A stretch of DNA of 64,000 nt from Halobacillus massiliensis (GCF_900166625.1 NZ_LT800499.1:1942115-2006114), one strand, 5' to 3'; numbered from the stretch's first letter, positions 9,022 to 20,623 are shown. Translations and numbers: made by a program. The notes: generated by a model not told the origin, from the sequence alone.

Positions 9022-9050
9022 TTGAATCCCTGCTCTCCTATTGCTATAAT
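9022..9050 (+). promoter_or_regulatory. sigma-A promoter of lepA
   Basis: TTGAAT (9022-9027), 17 bp, TATAAT (9045-9050). Confidence 0.7.
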
Positions 9051-9092
9051 CAAGCTAGACAACTGTGTCGTAGAAAGTAGGAGTGATTAAGG

Positions 9093-10907
9093 ATGAAAAC
9101 CCAGCCTAACCAGGAAAGGGTACGCAACTTTTCGATCATTGCCCATATTGATCATGGGAAATCGACGCTTGCGGACCGTATTCTGGAGAAAACGAATGCG
9201 CTGACACAGCGCGAAATGAAAGAACAGTTTTTAGATGCGATGGATCTTGAACGAGAACGGGGAATTACCATCAAGCTGAATGCTGTGCAATTAAATTACA
9301 AAGCAAATGATAATCTGGACTACACGTTCCATTTAATTGATACTCCCGGGCATGTCGATTTTACATACGAAGTGTCGCGAAGTCTTGCTGCATGTGAAGG
9401 TGCGATCCTTGTAGTTGACGCTGCTCAAGGGATCGAAGCACAAACGCTGGCAAACGTCTATCTCGCTTTGGAAAACGATTTGGAGATTATTCCTGTCATT
9501 AATAAAATCGATCTTCCCGGAGCGGATCCGGAGCGTATCAAACAGGAAATCGAAGACGTCATCGGTATTGATGCATCAGAGGCTATTCTGGCTTCTGCAA
9601 AAGAAGGAGTCGGCATCGATGAAATACTGGAAAGAATTGTATCAGATATTCCGCCGCCGGAAGGCAAACCTGAGGGACCCCTTAAAGCATTAATCTTTGA
9701 TTCATTGTATGATTCTTACCGGGGGGTTGTCGCTTATACATGTGTACGCGAAGGATCGGTTAAAGTCGGTGATAAGATAAAGATGATGGCGACTGGCAAA
9801 GAGTTTGAAGTAAACGAAGTTGGAGTGTTTAAACCTACACCTACCCCATTAAAAGAATTGAATGTAGGGGATGTAGGGTACTTGACTGCTTCTATAAAAA
9901 ATATTGGGGACACACAGGTAGGGGACACCATTACGTTAGCTAATAATCCTGCTGTTGAGGCACTCCCTGGTTATAAGCGTTTAAATCCAATGGTGTACTG
10001 CGGCTTATATCCTGTAGATGCCGCCAACTATAACGATTTAAGAGACGCATTAGAAAGATTGGAGCTAAATGACTCTTCTCTGCAATTTGAGCCGGAAACG
10101 TCCCAGGCGCTTGGCTTTGGTTTTCGCTGCGGCTTTTTAGGAATGCTGCATATGGAAATTATTCAAGAGCGGATTGAACGCGAATATAAGATTGATTTGA
10201 TTACGACGGCTCCAAGTGTAATTTACAAAGTCAGCCTAACGGACGGGGAAGAGATTGAAGTCGATAATCCCTCACGTATGCCGGATAACCAAAAGGTAGC
10301 TGAAGTCTTGGAGCCATATGTTAAAGCGACCATTATGGTTCCAAACGATTACGTAGGTGCCGTTATGGAAATATGCCAGCGAAAACGGGGAAATTTTGAG
10401 GATATGCAGTACCTGGACGATAACCGTGTAAACATTGTCTATGAAATCCCGCTGTCTGAAATTGTCTATGACTTTTTCGATTCATTGAAATCCCAGACAA
10501 AAGGGTATGCATCCTTTGACTATGAGCTAGTCGGCTACCGTGCATCCAACCTAGTGAAAATGGATATTTTATTAAACGGAGATACCATAGACGCCCTTTC
10601 GTTTATCGTTCACAGAGATTTTGCCTATGAGCGTGGAAAGGTGATTGCGGATAAGTTGAAAAAGCTAATCCCGCGTCAGCAGTTTGAGGTTCCGATTCAA
10701 GCGGCAATTGGCAATAAAATAGTGGCACGTACGACCATTAAAGCGATGAGAAAGAACGTTCTTTCCAAGTGTTATGGAGGAGACATATCCCGTAAGCGGA
10801 AGCTCCTGGAGAAACAGAAGGAAGGTAAGAAGCGCATGAAGATGGTCGGATCTGTAGAAGTGCCTCAGGAAGCTTTTATGTCCGTGCTGGAAATCGATGA
10901 AGATTAA
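9093..10907 (+). CDS. lepA: elongation factor 4 (LepA)
   Basis: Ribosome-associated GTPase reported to back-translocate or remodel stalled ribosomes. All G motifs are present: A-H-I-D-H-G-K-S-T (G1), R-G-I-T-I-K (G2), D-T-P-G-H (G3), N-K-I-D (G4) and S-A-K (G5), followed by the EF-G-like domains and the LepA-specific C-terminal domain rich in Lys and Arg (K-R-K-L-L-E-K-Q-K). At 604 residues it is full length. It starts a likely lepA-hemW unit. Confidence 0.98.
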   Translation: MKTQPNQERVRNFSIIAHIDHGKSTLADRILEKTNALTQREMKEQFLDAMDLERERGITIKLNAVQLNYKANDNLDYTFHLIDTPGHVDFTYEVSRSLAACEGAILVVDAAQGIEAQTLANVYLALENDLEIIPVINKIDLPGADPERIKQEIEDVIGIDASEAILASAKEGVGIDEILERIVSDIPPPEGKPEGPLKALIFDSLYDSYRGVVAYTCVREGSVKVGDKIKMMATGKEFEVNEVGVFKPTPTPLKELNVGDVGYLTASIKNIGDTQVGDTITLANNPAVEALPGYKRLNPMVYCGLYPVDAANYNDLRDALERLELNDSSLQFEPETSQALGFGFRCGFLGMLHMEIIQERIEREYKIDLITTAPSVIYKVSLTDGEEIEVDNPSRMPDNQKVAEVLEPYVKATIMVPNDYVGAVMEICQRKRGNFEDMQYLDDNRVNIVYEIPLSEIVYDFFDSLKSQTKGYASFDYELVGYRASNLVKMDILLNGDTIDALSFIVHRDFAYERGKVIADKLKKLIPRQQFEVPIQAAIGNKIVARTTIKAMRKNVLSKCYGGDISRKRKLLEKQKEGKKRMKMVGSVEVPQEAFMSVLEIDED

Positions 10908-10924
10908 TAGAACTAATGGGAATG

Positions 10925-10958
10925 GCCGCAAGGAGGAACTCTCTTGCGGTTTTCCTTA
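10925..10958 (+). terminator. possible weak terminator between lepA and hemW
   Basis: CCGCAAG (10926-10932) and CTTGCGG (10943-10949) form a stem followed by a short T tract. The loop contains AGGAGG, so an RNA role other than termination is possible. Confidence 0.5.
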
Positions 10959-10976
10959 TGAAAGGTTTGTTATTTG

Positions 10977-12116
10977 ATGAGCATATCATCCGCCTATATT
11001 CATATTCCGTTTTGTCAGCAAATCTGCCATTATTGCGACTTCACGAAGTTTTTCTATAATGAGCAGTTAGCTGATGAATACCTTGAGGCGCTTGAAAAGG
11101 AAATACACGCGTATATTCCTGGGGAAAAAGCACAGCTTAACACTATTTTTGTTGGGGGTGGAACGCCTACAGCCCTGACTTCACAGCAGTTAAAGAAACT
11201 TCTTGAAATGATTAACAGCCATTTTGAAATAGACAAATGCCGGGAATATACATTTGAAGCAAATCCAGGCGACCTTGATGTAGAGAAGGTGAAGCTGCTG
11301 AAAGCTTATGGAGTCAACCGGATTTCGCTTGGAGTTCAGGTGTTTGATGACAAAATGCTGGAAGAGCTTGGACGTGTCCATCGCGTAAAGGACGTATATA
11401 CGAATGTGGACAGACTCCTCAATGAAGGTCTTACAAATATCAGCATTGACCTGATGTATGCACTGCCTGGTCAGACAGTGGAAGATTTCGATAAAACTAT
11501 CGATGAAGCCTTGCAGTTTGACCTTCCTCATTATTCGTCTTACTCACTGCAGATAGAGCCTAAAACAGTTTTTTACAATAGGTATAAAAAAGGAAAGCTC
11601 ATTAAACCACCAGAAGACGATGAAGCGGAAATGTATGAATTGCTTCAAAGGAAGCTTAAGAAAGCAGGTGTCCACCAGTATGAAATCAGTAATTTTGCTA
11701 AAGCAGGCTATGAAAGCCAGCACAATTTGACATACTGGAATAATGAATATTACTACGGGATAGGTGCGGGGTCTCACGGCTATCTGCCAGGAGTCCGCAC
11801 GATCAATATACGTCCGCTGCCTGCTTATGTGAAAAAAGCGACTGCTGATGGAAAACCAATTCTCCATGAAGAGCCTATTGGTGAGAAGGAACAGATGGAA
11901 GAAGAAATGTTTCTTGGTCTTAGAAAAACAGAAGGTGTGTCAATGATCCGTTTTCAGGAAAAATTTAACCGATCGATAAAAGATGTATTTGGAATGGCTG
12001 TCCCTCACCTTGAACAAAGAGGACTAATACGGGAAGCTGATCAGAGATTACTTTTGACGGAAAAAGGGAAGATTCTCGGTAATGAAGTGTTTCAAGAATT
12101 TTTAATCGACTCATGA
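10977..12116 (+). CDS. hemW: HemW, heme chaperone of the radical SAM family
   Basis: Member of the HemN/HemW radical SAM group; the short form of about 380 residues is the heme-trafficking HemW rather than a coproporphyrinogen dehydrogenase. The Fe-S motif C-x3-C-x2-C appears as F-C-Q-Q-I-C-H-Y-C near the N-terminus, with a G-G-G-T-P SAM-binding turn after it. I use ATG at 10977 with AAAGG before it; a TTG directly upstream is also possible. In many Bacillaceae this gene lies just before hrcA, as here. Confidence 0.93.
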   Translation: MSISSAYIHIPFCQQICHYCDFTKFFYNEQLADEYLEALEKEIHAYIPGEKAQLNTIFVGGGTPTALTSQQLKKLLEMINSHFEIDKCREYTFEANPGDLDVEKVKLLKAYGVNRISLGVQVFDDKMLEELGRVHRVKDVYTNVDRLLNEGLTNISIDLMYALPGQTVEDFDKTIDEALQFDLPHYSSYSLQIEPKTVFYNRYKKGKLIKPPEDDEAEMYELLQRKLKKAGVHQYEISNFAKAGYESQHNLTYWNNEYYYGIGAGSHGYLPGVRTINIRPLPAYVKKATADGKPILHEEPIGEKEQMEEEMFLGLRKTEGVSMIRFQEKFNRSIKDVFGMAVPHLEQRGLIREADQRLLLTEKGKILGNEVFQEFLIDS

Positions 12117-12129
12117 CGAAGGATATCCA

Positions 12130-12158
12130 TTGACATCGCAAATACCTTTTGATAATTT
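12130..12158 (+). promoter_or_regulatory. probable sigma-A promoter of the hrcA operon
   Basis: TTGACA (12130-12135) is followed by GATAAT/TAATTT at 12151-12158. The -10 is not ideal, but the CIRCE element directly downstream supports a promoter here. Confidence 0.55.
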
Positions 12159-12168
12159 ATTATTAGAT

Positions 12169-12195
12169 TTAGCACTCAACTTATCCGAGTGCTAA
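12169..12195. promoter_or_regulatory. CIRCE operator (HrcA binding site)
   Basis: A perfect TTAGCACTC, nine-base spacer, GAGTGCTAA. This is the canonical CIRCE palindrome bound by HrcA to repress chaperone operons until heat shock. It lies 16 bases before the hrcA start, in the leader. Confidence 0.98.
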
Positions 12196-12210
12196 CAGAG
12201 GTGATATTTG

Positions 12211-13233
12211 ATGCTAACGGATAGACAATTGTTAATTTTGCAAGTCATAATTGATGATTTTATCTTGACGGCTCAGCCAGTAGGATCGAGGTCCATTGCA
12301 AAAAAAGAAGGGATTAATCATAGTCCCGCCACCGTAAGGAATGACATGGCAGATCTAGAGGAATTAGGGTTCCTGGAAAAAACCCATTCGTCTTCAGGCC
12401 GTGTTCCTTCAGAAAAAGGGTATCGTTTCTATGTTGATCATTTATTATCACCTCTTCAGCTATCCAAACGGGAAATTGTTACGATTGAACAGGCTTTTCA
12501 GGATAGGATGATGGAATTTGAGAGAGTAGTTCAGAAGTCAGCTGGTATTCTTTCTGAGCTGACAAATTACACTTCCATTATCCTCGGACCTGAAGTCTTT
12601 GAAACAAAGCTGAAACAGCTGCAGATTGTTCCTCTTAATGAACAGTCGGCGATTGCAATTCTCGTTACGGATACAGGTCATGTGGAGCACAGGACATTTA
12701 CTATTCCTGTTGAAATGATCCCTTCACAGCTGGAAAAGATGGTGAATATTTTAAATGACCGTCTTAAAGGAGTGCCTCTCGTAGGGCTGTACGAAAAGCT
12801 GCAGACAGAGATTTATGAGCTTATTAAAAAGCATACAGATGAACATGAACTTGCTTTCTCTTATTTGCAGGCCGCTCTATTGGATGAACACCAGACCAAA
12901 TTATATATTGGCGGTAAAACGAATATCCTTATGCAGCCCGAATTTAAAGATTTAGAGAAGGTAAGGTCTCTATATGCCATCATTGAAAAAGAAAACGAGA
13001 TGGCGAGTCTGCTTCGTTCTGATCAGCAGGGGCTTCATATCCGGATTGGACACGAAAACCGGATAGATGCTATGCAGAACTGCAGCCTGATTACGGCCAG
13101 CTATACACTGGGTAATGAACAGGTAGGAACAATTGCACTGCTCGGGCCTACGAGAATGGAATACAACCGGGGAATTTCTCTCTTAAATGTTTTATCCAAG
13201 CAAATGACGGATACTTTTAAAGAATGGTATTGA
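12211..13233 (+). CDS. hrcA: HrcA, heat-inducible transcription repressor
   Basis: Repressor that binds CIRCE and is kept active by GroEL. The N-terminal winged helix (M-L-T-D-R-Q-L through S-P-A-T-V-R-N-D-M) is followed by the GAF-like and dimerisation domains. The start is ATG at 12211 with AGAGGTGA before it; a TTG one codon earlier is a less likely start. It is autoregulated through the CIRCE directly upstream and heads the hrcA-grpE-dnaK block. Confidence 0.97.
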   Translation: MLTDRQLLILQVIIDDFILTAQPVGSRSIAKKEGINHSPATVRNDMADLEELGFLEKTHSSSGRVPSEKGYRFYVDHLLSPLQLSKREIVTIEQAFQDRMMEFERVVQKSAGILSELTNYTSIILGPEVFETKLKQLQIVPLNEQSAIAILVTDTGHVEHRTFTIPVEMIPSQLEKMVNILNDRLKGVPLVGLYEKLQTEIYELIKKHTDEHELAFSYLQAALLDEHQTKLYIGGKTNILMQPEFKDLEKVRSLYAIIEKENEMASLLRSDQQGLHIRIGHENRIDAMQNCSLITASYTLGNEQVGTIALLGPTRMEYNRGISLLNVLSKQMTDTFKEWY

Positions 13234-13243
13234 TAAAAAAACA

Positions 13244-13290
13244 GATGGAGGTTTGATCTCCATCGCTTCTTTTTGTCTTTTGCTTTTTTT
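13244..13290 (+). terminator. hairpin between hrcA and grpE (attenuator or terminator)
   Basis: GATGGAG (13244-13250) and CTCCATC (13258-13264) form a perfect 7-bp stem followed by a long T-rich tract. It would reduce read-through from hrcA into grpE. Confidence 0.7.
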
Positions 13291-13304
13291 AGGATACAAA
13301 ATCA

Positions 13305-13313
13305 TGTTATATT
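13305..13313 (+). promoter_or_regulatory. possible extended -10 promoter for grpE
   Basis: TGT-TATATT (13305-13313) fits an extended -10 with only a poly-T -35 region. It lies after the hairpin that follows hrcA and 37 bases before grpE. No CIRCE accompanies it. Confidence 0.4.
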
Positions 13314-13349
13314 CAATAACGGTGTAATGGTATTGAGGAGGTGTAACGG

Positions 13350-13895
13350 ATGCAGGAAAAAAAGGAACAGGAACAGGAAATCATTGATTCAAAAGAAAAT
13401 GAAGAAGTAAATGAGACTGAAGAAAATACAGTTGAAGTAAATGAACAGTCTGAAGTAGACGAGCTGAAAGAAGAAAAAGATGAACTGCAAAATCGTCTTC
13501 TTCGTCTCCAGGCTGATTATGATAATTTTCGCCGCCGTACTCAAAAAGAGAAAGAGGCTGACAGGAAATATAGAGTTCAGTCTTTGGTGGAAGAACTGGT
13601 TCCAGTACTTGATAACTTTGAAAGAGCCCTCCAGGTTGAAATCGTAGGAGATGCTGCTGAGAATCTTGCGAGCGGCATGAAAATGGTTTACAGCCAGCTT
13701 CAGTCGGCTCTAGAAAAAGAAGGGGTTGAAGAAATCCCTGCTGAAGGAGAAGTGTTTGACCCACACTTGCATCAGGCTGTCATGCAGGTAGAAGATGAGA
13801 ACTACGAATCAAATGTAGTAGTTGAACAGCTTCAAAAAGGTTATCGATTAAAAGACCGGGTTATTCGCCCGGCTATGGTAAAAGTAAATCAATAA
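13350..13895 (+). CDS. grpE: GrpE, DnaK nucleotide exchange factor
   Basis: Releases ADP from DnaK and so resets the chaperone cycle. The first 60 residues are very rich in Glu and Gln, probably disordered leading into the long coiled coil. [12 protein letters not shown] and the C-terminal beta domain (V-F-D-P-x-L-H-x-A-V) are family hallmarks. GAGGAGG precedes the ATG. The strongly acidic N-terminus is in keeping with a salt-tolerant organism but is common in GrpE. Confidence 0.97.
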   Translation: MQEKKEQEQEIIDSKENEEVNETEENTVEVNEQSEVDELKEEKDELQNRLLRLQADYDNFRRRTQKEKEADRKYRVQSLVEELVPVLDNFERALQVEIVGDAAENLASGMKMVYSQLQSALEKEGVEEIPAEGEVFDPHLHQAVMQVEDENYESNVVVEQLQKGYRLKDRVIRPAMVKVNQ

Positions 13896-13929
13896 ATTAA
13901 TGATTTGAATTTTGTAGAGGAGGATATGA

Positions 13930-15759
<1,830 letters not shown>

Positions 15760-15771
15760 GAGGAAAAAGTG

Positions 15772-15810
15772 AAAGTCAAAGTCAGGTCATACTTGACTTT
15801 GACTTTTTTC
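15772..15810 (+). terminator. dnaK terminator
   Basis: AAAGTCAAAGTCA (15772-15784) pairs perfectly with TGACTTTGACTTT (15794-15806), with a T run at the 3' side. Confidence 0.92.
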
Positions 15811-15836
15811 ACGTAAGCCTCTTGATATTAAGTTGC

Positions 15837-15865
15837 TTGGACAGGATTGTGAATGTTAATATAAA
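15837..15865 (+). promoter_or_regulatory. sigma-A promoter of dnaJ
   Basis: TTGGAC (15837-15842), 17 bp, TATAAA (15860-15865), located after the dnaK terminator. No CIRCE is present here. Confidence 0.65.
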
Positions 15866-15898
15866 CCTTATGTAACAGCCCGGGAGAGTGATTGAGAA

Positions 15899-17026
15899 GT
15901 GAGTAAACGCGATTATTACGACGTTCTGGGTGTGTCTAAGGATGCTTCCAAGGAAGAAATAAAGAAAGCATACCGTAAACTGGCACGTAAATATCACCCA
16001 GACGTTAGTGAAGAAGAGAATGCTTCTGAAAAGTTTAAAGAAGCTAAAGAGGCCTATGAAACATTAAGTGATCAGCAGAAGCGAACACAGTATGACCAGT
16101 TTGGCCATGCAGGCCCGCAAGGTCAAGGCTTTGGCGGCTTTGGCGGCGGAGCAGAAGATTTTGGCGGTTTTGGAGATATCTTTGATATGTTCTTTGGCGG
16201 AGGCGGCCGACGCAGAGATCCTAATGCTCCAAGAAAAGGAGCGGACCTTCAATATTCAATGACTTTGAAGTTTGAAGAAGCGATTTTTGGGAAAAATACT
16301 GAAGTCGAAATACCAATTGAAGAAGAGTGCAGCACATGCAGCGGCTCTGGAGCCAAGCCTGGGACTAATCCGGAAACCTGTTCCCATTGTCAGGGAAGCG
16401 GACAGATTAACCAGGAACAGAACACTCCATTCGGCCGTGTAGTCAATCGACGGGTCTGCCACTACTGTCAGGGAACTGGTAAAATCATTAAGGATAAATG
16501 TAATACTTGCGGAGGTGACGGCCGAGTTACTAAACGCAAGAAGATCCAGATTGATATTCCAGGCGGTATTGAAGAAGGGCAGCAAATCCGAGTTCCCGGC
16601 AAAGGCGAAGCAGGTGTGAATGGTGGACCGGCAGGCGATCTGTTTGTTGTTATCCGTGTTCAGCCGCATGAATTCTATCAGCGTGAAGGGGACCATATTT
16701 TCTGTGAAATGCCATTGACGTACGCACAGGCAGCTCTCGGAGATGAAATAGAAGTTCCTACGGTACACGGCAAAGTTAAATTGAAAATACCTGCAGGAAC
16801 GCAAACCGGAAAAACCTTCCGTCTAAAAGACAAAGGAGCCCCTAACGTTCACGGCCGCGGCCAAGGTGATCAGCACGTTAAGATACGCGTCATTACTCCT
16901 GAGAAGCTGACAGAACGTCAGAAAGAGCTTCTGAGAGAGTTCAATGATATTAGCGGTAATGAAGCGACAGAAGAGCAGCATGGTAATTTTTTTGAAAGAA
17001 TGAAACGCGCTTTTAAAGGCGACTAA
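15899..17026 (+). CDS. dnaJ: DnaJ, Hsp40 co-chaperone
   Basis: Stimulates DnaK ATPase and delivers substrates. The J domain carries the essential H-P-D (in K-Y-H-P-D-V), then a Gly/Phe-rich linker. Four zinc-finger repeats of the C-x2-C-x-G-x-G type follow (C-S-T-C, C-S-H-C, C-H-Y-C, C-N-T-C), then the C-terminal substrate domains. The start is GTG at 15899 with GGGAGAG before it. It has its own promoter and terminators on both sides, so it is probably transcribed separately from dnaK. Confidence 0.98.
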   Translation: MSKRDYYDVLGVSKDASKEEIKKAYRKLARKYHPDVSEEENASEKFKEAKEAYETLSDQQKRTQYDQFGHAGPQGQGFGGFGGGAEDFGGFGDIFDMFFGGGGRRRDPNAPRKGADLQYSMTLKFEEAIFGKNTEVEIPIEEECSTCSGSGAKPGTNPETCSHCQGSGQINQEQNTPFGRVVNRRVCHYCQGTGKIIKDKCNTCGGDGRVTKRKKIQIDIPGGIEEGQQIRVPGKGEAGVNGGPAGDLFVVIRVQPHEFYQREGDHIFCEMPLTYAQAALGDEIEVPTVHGKVKLKIPAGTQTGKTFRLKDKGAPNVHGRGQGDQHVKIRVITPEKLTERQKELLREFNDISGNEATEEQHGNFFERMKRAFKGD

Positions 17027-17032
17027 TCAGGG

Positions 17033-17077
17033 AGTGTCTAGATGGAAATTCACAGAGTCTAGACACTTCTTTTTTTA
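17033..17077 (+). terminator. dnaJ terminator
   Basis: AGTGTCTAGA (17033-17042) and TCTAGACACT (17058-17067) form a perfect 10-bp stem with a T run after it. Confidence 0.92.
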
Positions 17078-17165
17078 AAACAAGGCCTGTGACTCATTAT
17101 GAAGACAAAGGAGCAGATGTTCTCCTTTTACATATAAACACAAATTTATGAAATGAGTGAGTAAG

Positions 17166-18098
17166 ATGAAATGGTCGGAAATTTGTATTCACACTACGAA
17201 TGAAGCTATTGAGCCGGTGTCTAACATTCTGCATGAAGCAGGAGCGAGTGGTGTTGTCATTGAAGATCCAAGAGACATGATTAAAGAAGAAACAGGTCTT
17301 GGGGAAATGTATGAGCTTAATCCTGAAGACTATCCAAAGGAAGGCGTTTATGTAAAAGCCTATTTACAGATGAACAGCTTTCTAGGGGAAACAGTAGATG
17401 CGATTAAGCAGTCTGTATCGAGTCTGAGTCTTTACAATATTGATATTGGAAAAAATGATGTAACATTGAGTGAAATTCATGAAGAAGACTGGGCAACTGC
17501 GTGGAAAAAGTATTATAAACCAGTTAAAATCTCTGAAAAAATTACGATTATTCCCACGTGGGAGGAGTATACGCCAGTTTCCAGTGATGAAATTATTATA
17601 GAAATGGATCCTGGCATGGCTTTTGGGACAGGGACACACCCTACCACTGTATTAAGCATTCAAGCTCTGGAGCAGTATTTAAACAAGGGTGATGTAGTGC
17701 TTGATGTCGGCTCAGGCTCAGGGATCCTGAGTGTGGCTTCTGTACTGCTCGGTGCTTCTCATGTTTACGCCTTTGATCTTGATGATGTGGCAGTAAATTC
17801 AACAAACAATAATGCGGTATTAAACGAAGTACAAAACAAAGTGACTTCCCAAAAGAATGATTTGTTAAATGGAATCGAAGTAAAGCCCGATTTAATCGTT
17901 TCAAACATCCTTGCGGAAATTATTGTTCAATTTGTAGACGATGCTTATCGACTTCTTGAAAAAGAAGGATATTTTATAACTTCCGGCATCATTTCCGGTA
18001 AGAAGCAGCTTGTTACCGAACGTTTAATGGAAGCAGGCTTTGAAATTGTTGAGACGAATAAAATGGAAGACTGGATTTCTATTATTGCTAAGAAATAA
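17166..18098 (+). CDS. prmA: PrmA, ribosomal protein L11 methyltransferase
   Basis: SAM-dependent methyltransferase that trimethylates L11. The SAM-binding motif is V-L-D-V-G-S-G-S-G-I-L-S-V-A at about residues 178-191. The family start M-K-W-S-E-I favours ATG at 17166; an in-frame GTG at 17157 would add three residues, and neither start has a strong ribosome-binding site. A small hairpin (AAAGGAG with CTCCTTT, 17107-17128) lies in the leader. rsmE follows 12 bases later; this order is conserved after dnaJ. Confidence 0.95.
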   Translation: MKWSEICIHTTNEAIEPVSNILHEAGASGVVIEDPRDMIKEETGLGEMYELNPEDYPKEGVYVKAYLQMNSFLGETVDAIKQSVSSLSLYNIDIGKNDVTLSEIHEEDWATAWKKYYKPVKISEKITIIPTWEEYTPVSSDEIIIEMDPGMAFGTGTHPTTVLSIQALEQYLNKGDVVLDVGSGSGILSVASVLLGASHVYAFDLDDVAVNSTNNNAVLNEVQNKVTSQKNDLLNGIEVKPDLIVSNILAEIIVQFVDDAYRLLEKEGYFITSGIISGKKQLVTERLMEAGFEIVETNKMEDWISIIAKK

Positions 18099-18110
18099 AG
18101 GTGAATATCC

Positions 18111-18869
18111 ATGCAGAGATATTTTGTGAACGAAGAGAATTGGAGTCATAAGACGGTCGAAATAAAAGGCGAAGACTTTCATCATATTATGAATGTGATG
18201 AGGATGAAAGAAGGCGACGCCCTTATTTGTGTCCATCCGGCTAAAGGAGCGGCTCAATGTGAAATCGACAAGGCCATTGATAAGGAGACGGTCATTTGCA
18301 AGGTGGAGCAATGGCTGAAGGAAGATATTGAGCTCCCGGCAGCCGTGACAATTGTACAAAGCTTAGGAAAAGGAGATAAGCTTGAGCAGGTAGTCCAAAA
18401 AGGGACAGAGCTTGGTGCTGATTCTTTTATTCCCTTCCAGGCGGATCGCTCGGTTGCGAAGTGGGATGGCAAAAAGGCTGTAAAGAAAATACAGCGATTA
18501 TCCAAAATTGCTAAAGAAGCGAGTGAACAGTCCGAGCGCAGCAAAATACCCGAAATTCACCCATTGATGGATATTGAAAAAGTGATTGAATATGCTTCTT
18601 CCTTTGACATAAAACTTTTTGCTTTTGAAGAAGAAGCGCGCAGCAGCCGAAAAATCCCCCTTAAACAACGGCTCGATGAAATAAGTCCCGGCAGCTCAAT
18701 CATTATTATATTTGGTCCTGAGGGCGGCTTTTCTGTGAACGAAGCCGATGTCCTTAAATCCACAGGTTTTCTTCCGGTACGGCTTGGCCCGAGAATCTTG
18801 CGGATGGAAACGGCTTCCCTCTATTTCCTTTCAGCTGTTTCATACCATTTGGAGGAATCAAGTGAATAG
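18111..18869 (+). CDS. rsmE: RsmE, 16S rRNA m3U1498 methyltransferase
   Basis: SPOUT-fold methyltransferase (YqeU). The knotted SAM site is visible as I-I-F-G-P-E-G-G-F and R-L-G-P-R-I-L-R-M-E-T-A near the C-terminus, and the N-terminal PUA-like domain carries H-H-I-M-N-V-M-R-M. Its start lies 12 bases after prmA with AAAGGTGA before it. In B. subtilis mtaB comes next; here it does not. Confidence 0.96.
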   Translation: MQRYFVNEENWSHKTVEIKGEDFHHIMNVMRMKEGDALICVHPAKGAAQCEIDKAIDKETVICKVEQWLKEDIELPAAVTIVQSLGKGDKLEQVVQKGTELGADSFIPFQADRSVAKWDGKKAVKKIQRLSKIAKEASEQSERSKIPEIHPLMDIEKVIEYASSFDIKLFAFEEEARSSRKIPLKQRLDEISPGSSIIIIFGPEGGFSVNEADVLKSTGFLPVRLGPRILRMETASLYFLSAVSYHLEESSE

Positions 18870-18995
18870 CATAAAATGCCGATGTGTTTACGATTGGATA
18901 TGGTAAGAGAATGGACGAGGATTTTATTTGGCAATAAGCTGGTATTATCGCTATGGTACCCCTTACAAGCTCGCTTTTTAACCAATCTCATGCTA

Positions 18996-19004
18996 TGATA
19001 CAAT
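18996..19004 (+). promoter_or_regulatory. possible extended -10 promoter of deoC
   Basis: TGA-TACAAT (18996-19004) fits an extended -10; a weak TTTTAA lies 17 bp upstream. The rest of the 171-base gap between rsmE and deoC shows nothing recognisable. Confidence 0.45.
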
Positions 19005-19040
19005 AGATGTACGAACAACTGATGAAGGGAAGTATTTTTT

Positions 19041-19712
19041 ATGGAACAAAATTTAGCAAAAATGATTGATCATACACAGTTAAAGCCTGATACTACGAAA
19101 GAAAAAATTGAGCAGATCTGCGCAGAAGCTAAGGAGTACCAGTTTATGTCCGTGTGCGTGAATCCTCACTGGGTCAGCTACTGCAAAGAACTTCTAGAGG
19201 GTACAGATGTAAAAGTATGTACTGTCATCGGATTTCCACTTGGAGCGACAACCACTGATACAAAAGTATTTGAAACAAAACAGGCGATTGAAAACGGTGC
19301 TACGGAAGTAGACATGGTTATTAATATCGGTGAATTAAAGTCAGGAAACCTGGATTTTGTCCAGAAAGATATTGAAGCTGTTGTGAAAGCAGCCGCAGGA
19401 AAGGCACTGGTCAAAGTTATCATTGAAACTTCACTGTTGACAGAAGATGAAAAGATCTCCGCTTCTCAGGCCACTAAAAATGGTGGAGCGGATTTTGTAA
19501 AAACATCTACTGGTTTCTCCGGAGGCGGAGCAACTGTTGAAGATGTAAGCCTTATGCGTAAAACAGTAGGTTCAGAACTTGGAGTTAAAGCTTCCGGAGG
19601 GGTCAGAGATCTTGAGGGAGCAAAAGCGGTAATTGAAGCAGGAGCAACAAGAATTGGTGCAAGTGCTGGTATTGCTATCGTCAACGGAGAACAAGGAAAA
19701 TCGGATTATTAA
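19041..19712 (+). CDS. deoC: deoxyribose-phosphate aldolase
   Basis: Cleaves 2-deoxyribose-5-phosphate to acetaldehyde and glyceraldehyde-3-phosphate in nucleoside salvage. The Schiff-base lysine sits in V-K-V-I-I-E-T and the second catalytic Lys in K-T-S-T-G-F. Full length at 223 residues. It stands alone between its own promoter and a terminator, not beside nupC or pdp as in the B. subtilis deoxyribonucleoside operon. Confidence 0.97.
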   Translation: MEQNLAKMIDHTQLKPDTTKEKIEQICAEAKEYQFMSVCVNPHWVSYCKELLEGTDVKVCTVIGFPLGATTTDTKVFETKQAIENGATEVDMVINIGELKSGNLDFVQKDIEAVVKAAAGKALVKVIIETSLLTEDEKISASQATKNGGADFVKTSTGFSGGGATVEDVSLMRKTVGSELGVKASGGVRDLEGAKAVIEAGATRIGASAGIAIVNGEQGKSDY

Positions 19713-19719
19713 GAAATTC

Positions 19720-19752
19720 AGCCCATTTATCTATAAATAAGTGGGCTTTTTT
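19720..19752 (+). terminator. deoC terminator
   Basis: AGCCCA and TGGGCT close a stem extended by A-T pairs, followed by TTTTTT. Confidence 0.88.
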
Positions 19753-19805
19753 AACTGTTTTATTAAAAGAACTATAAATTTACCGCCTATCTGCTTCGAA
19801 AAAAG

Positions 19806-19834
19806 TTGACCGTGCTCTAACGATATAATATAAT
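19806..19834 (+). promoter_or_regulatory. sigma-A promoter of rpsU-yqeY
   Basis: TTGACC (19806-19811), 17 bp, TATAAT (19829-19834). Confidence 0.75.
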
Positions 19835-19905
19835 TGTCGAAGGTATGGGAGACTTCCATACTTTTTAGAAACAGTTTTTTTTTGCTTCGGAGGGAGGGAA
19901 ATAGC

Positions 19906-20079
19906 ATGTCAAAAACAACTCGCGTGCGTAAAAACGAGTCACTTGAAGATGCTCTTCGTCGCTTCAAGCGCGATGTATCGAAAAGCGGTGCATTAGCTGA
20001 ATATCGTAAACGTGAATATTACGACAAGCCTAGCGTTCGCCGTAAGAAGAAATCAGAGGCAGCTAGAAAGCGCAAGTAG
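19906..20079 (+). CDS. rpsU: 30S ribosomal protein S21
   Basis: A 57-residue, strongly basic protein near the anti-SD end of 16S rRNA. It begins [11 protein letters not shown] and ends in a Lys/Arg tail. The ATG at 19906 is preceded by GGAGGGAGG; the longer frame from 19834 includes the promoter and is not real. Loss of S21 in B. subtilis affects motility and biofilm formation. yqeY follows 21 bases on. Confidence 0.97.
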   Translation: MSKTTRVRKNESLEDALRRFKRDVSKSGALAEYRKREYYDKPSVRRKKKSEAARKRK

Positions 20080-20100
20080 TGATAAAAGAGGTGTCATTCA

Positions 20101-20547
20101 ATGACAATTACAGAACGCCTTACTCAAGATATGAAAACAGCAATGAAGGCAAGAGATAAAAAAACTCTTTCCACCATTCGCATGGTAAAAGCTTCACTGC
20201 AGAATGAAGCAATCAAATTAGGTAAAGATGAACTTTCTGAAGAAGAAGAACTTACTGTTTTATCTCGCGAAGTAAAACAGAGAAAAGATTCCCTCCACGA
20301 GTTTAAAGAAGCTGGCCGCGAGGATCTTGTAGAAGAACTTAACGAAGAAATTAAGATCTTACAAGTTTATATGCCGGAACAGCTGTCCGATTCAGAACTT
20401 GAGCAGATCGTTCAGGAAACCATTCAAGAGGTAGGAGCTTCATCTAAAGCCGATATGGGTAAAGTCATGAGTGCAGTGATGCCTAAAGTAAAAGGCAAAA
20501 CAGAAGGCTCTAAGGTGAACCAGCTCGTACTTAAGAAGTTATCATAA
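20101..20547 (+). CDS. yqeY: GatB/YqeY domain protein
   Basis: A 148-residue helical protein of the YqeY family, which shares the C-terminal tRNA-interacting domain of GatB. The pattern M-K-A-R-D-K-x-x-L-S-T-I-R-M near the N-terminus and Y-M-P-E-Q-L are typical. It is often paired with rpsU. Its exact function is unknown; a link to tRNA or translation is inferred from the domain. Confidence 0.95.
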   Translation: MTITERLTQDMKTAMKARDKKTLSTIRMVKASLQNEAIKLGKDELSEEEELTVLSREVKQRKDSLHEFKEAGREDLVEELNEEIKILQVYMPEQLSDSELEQIVQETIQEVGASSKADMGKVMSAVMPKVKGKTEGSKVNQLVLKKLS

Positions 20548-20552
20548 GTGAG

Positions 20553-20590
20553 AAAAGTCTCTCTTTCATTAAAAAGAGAGACTTTTTTTA
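20553..20590 (+). terminator. rpsU-yqeY terminator
   Basis: AAGTCTCTCTTT and AAAGAGAGACTT form the stem, followed by TTTTTTT. Confidence 0.9.
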
Positions 20591-20596
20591 AATTTT

Positions 20597-20623
20597 TGAA
20601 ACTCTGTACATAATAAAACCGTA
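20597..20623 (+). promoter_or_regulatory. sigma-W-type promoter of the nfeD-floA-yqfB operon
   Basis: TGAAAC (20597-20602), 17 bp, CGTA (20620-20623) fits the ECF sigma-W consensus. In B. subtilis the orthologous yqeZ-yqfA-yqfB operon belongs to the sigma-W envelope-stress regulon, which supports the reading. Confidence 0.75.

Noticed and set aside
10974-12116. hemW as an oxygen-independent coproporphyrinogen dehydrogenase (HemN/HemZ)
   Set aside because: Short length and position before hrcA fit HemW; no other heme synthesis gene is near.
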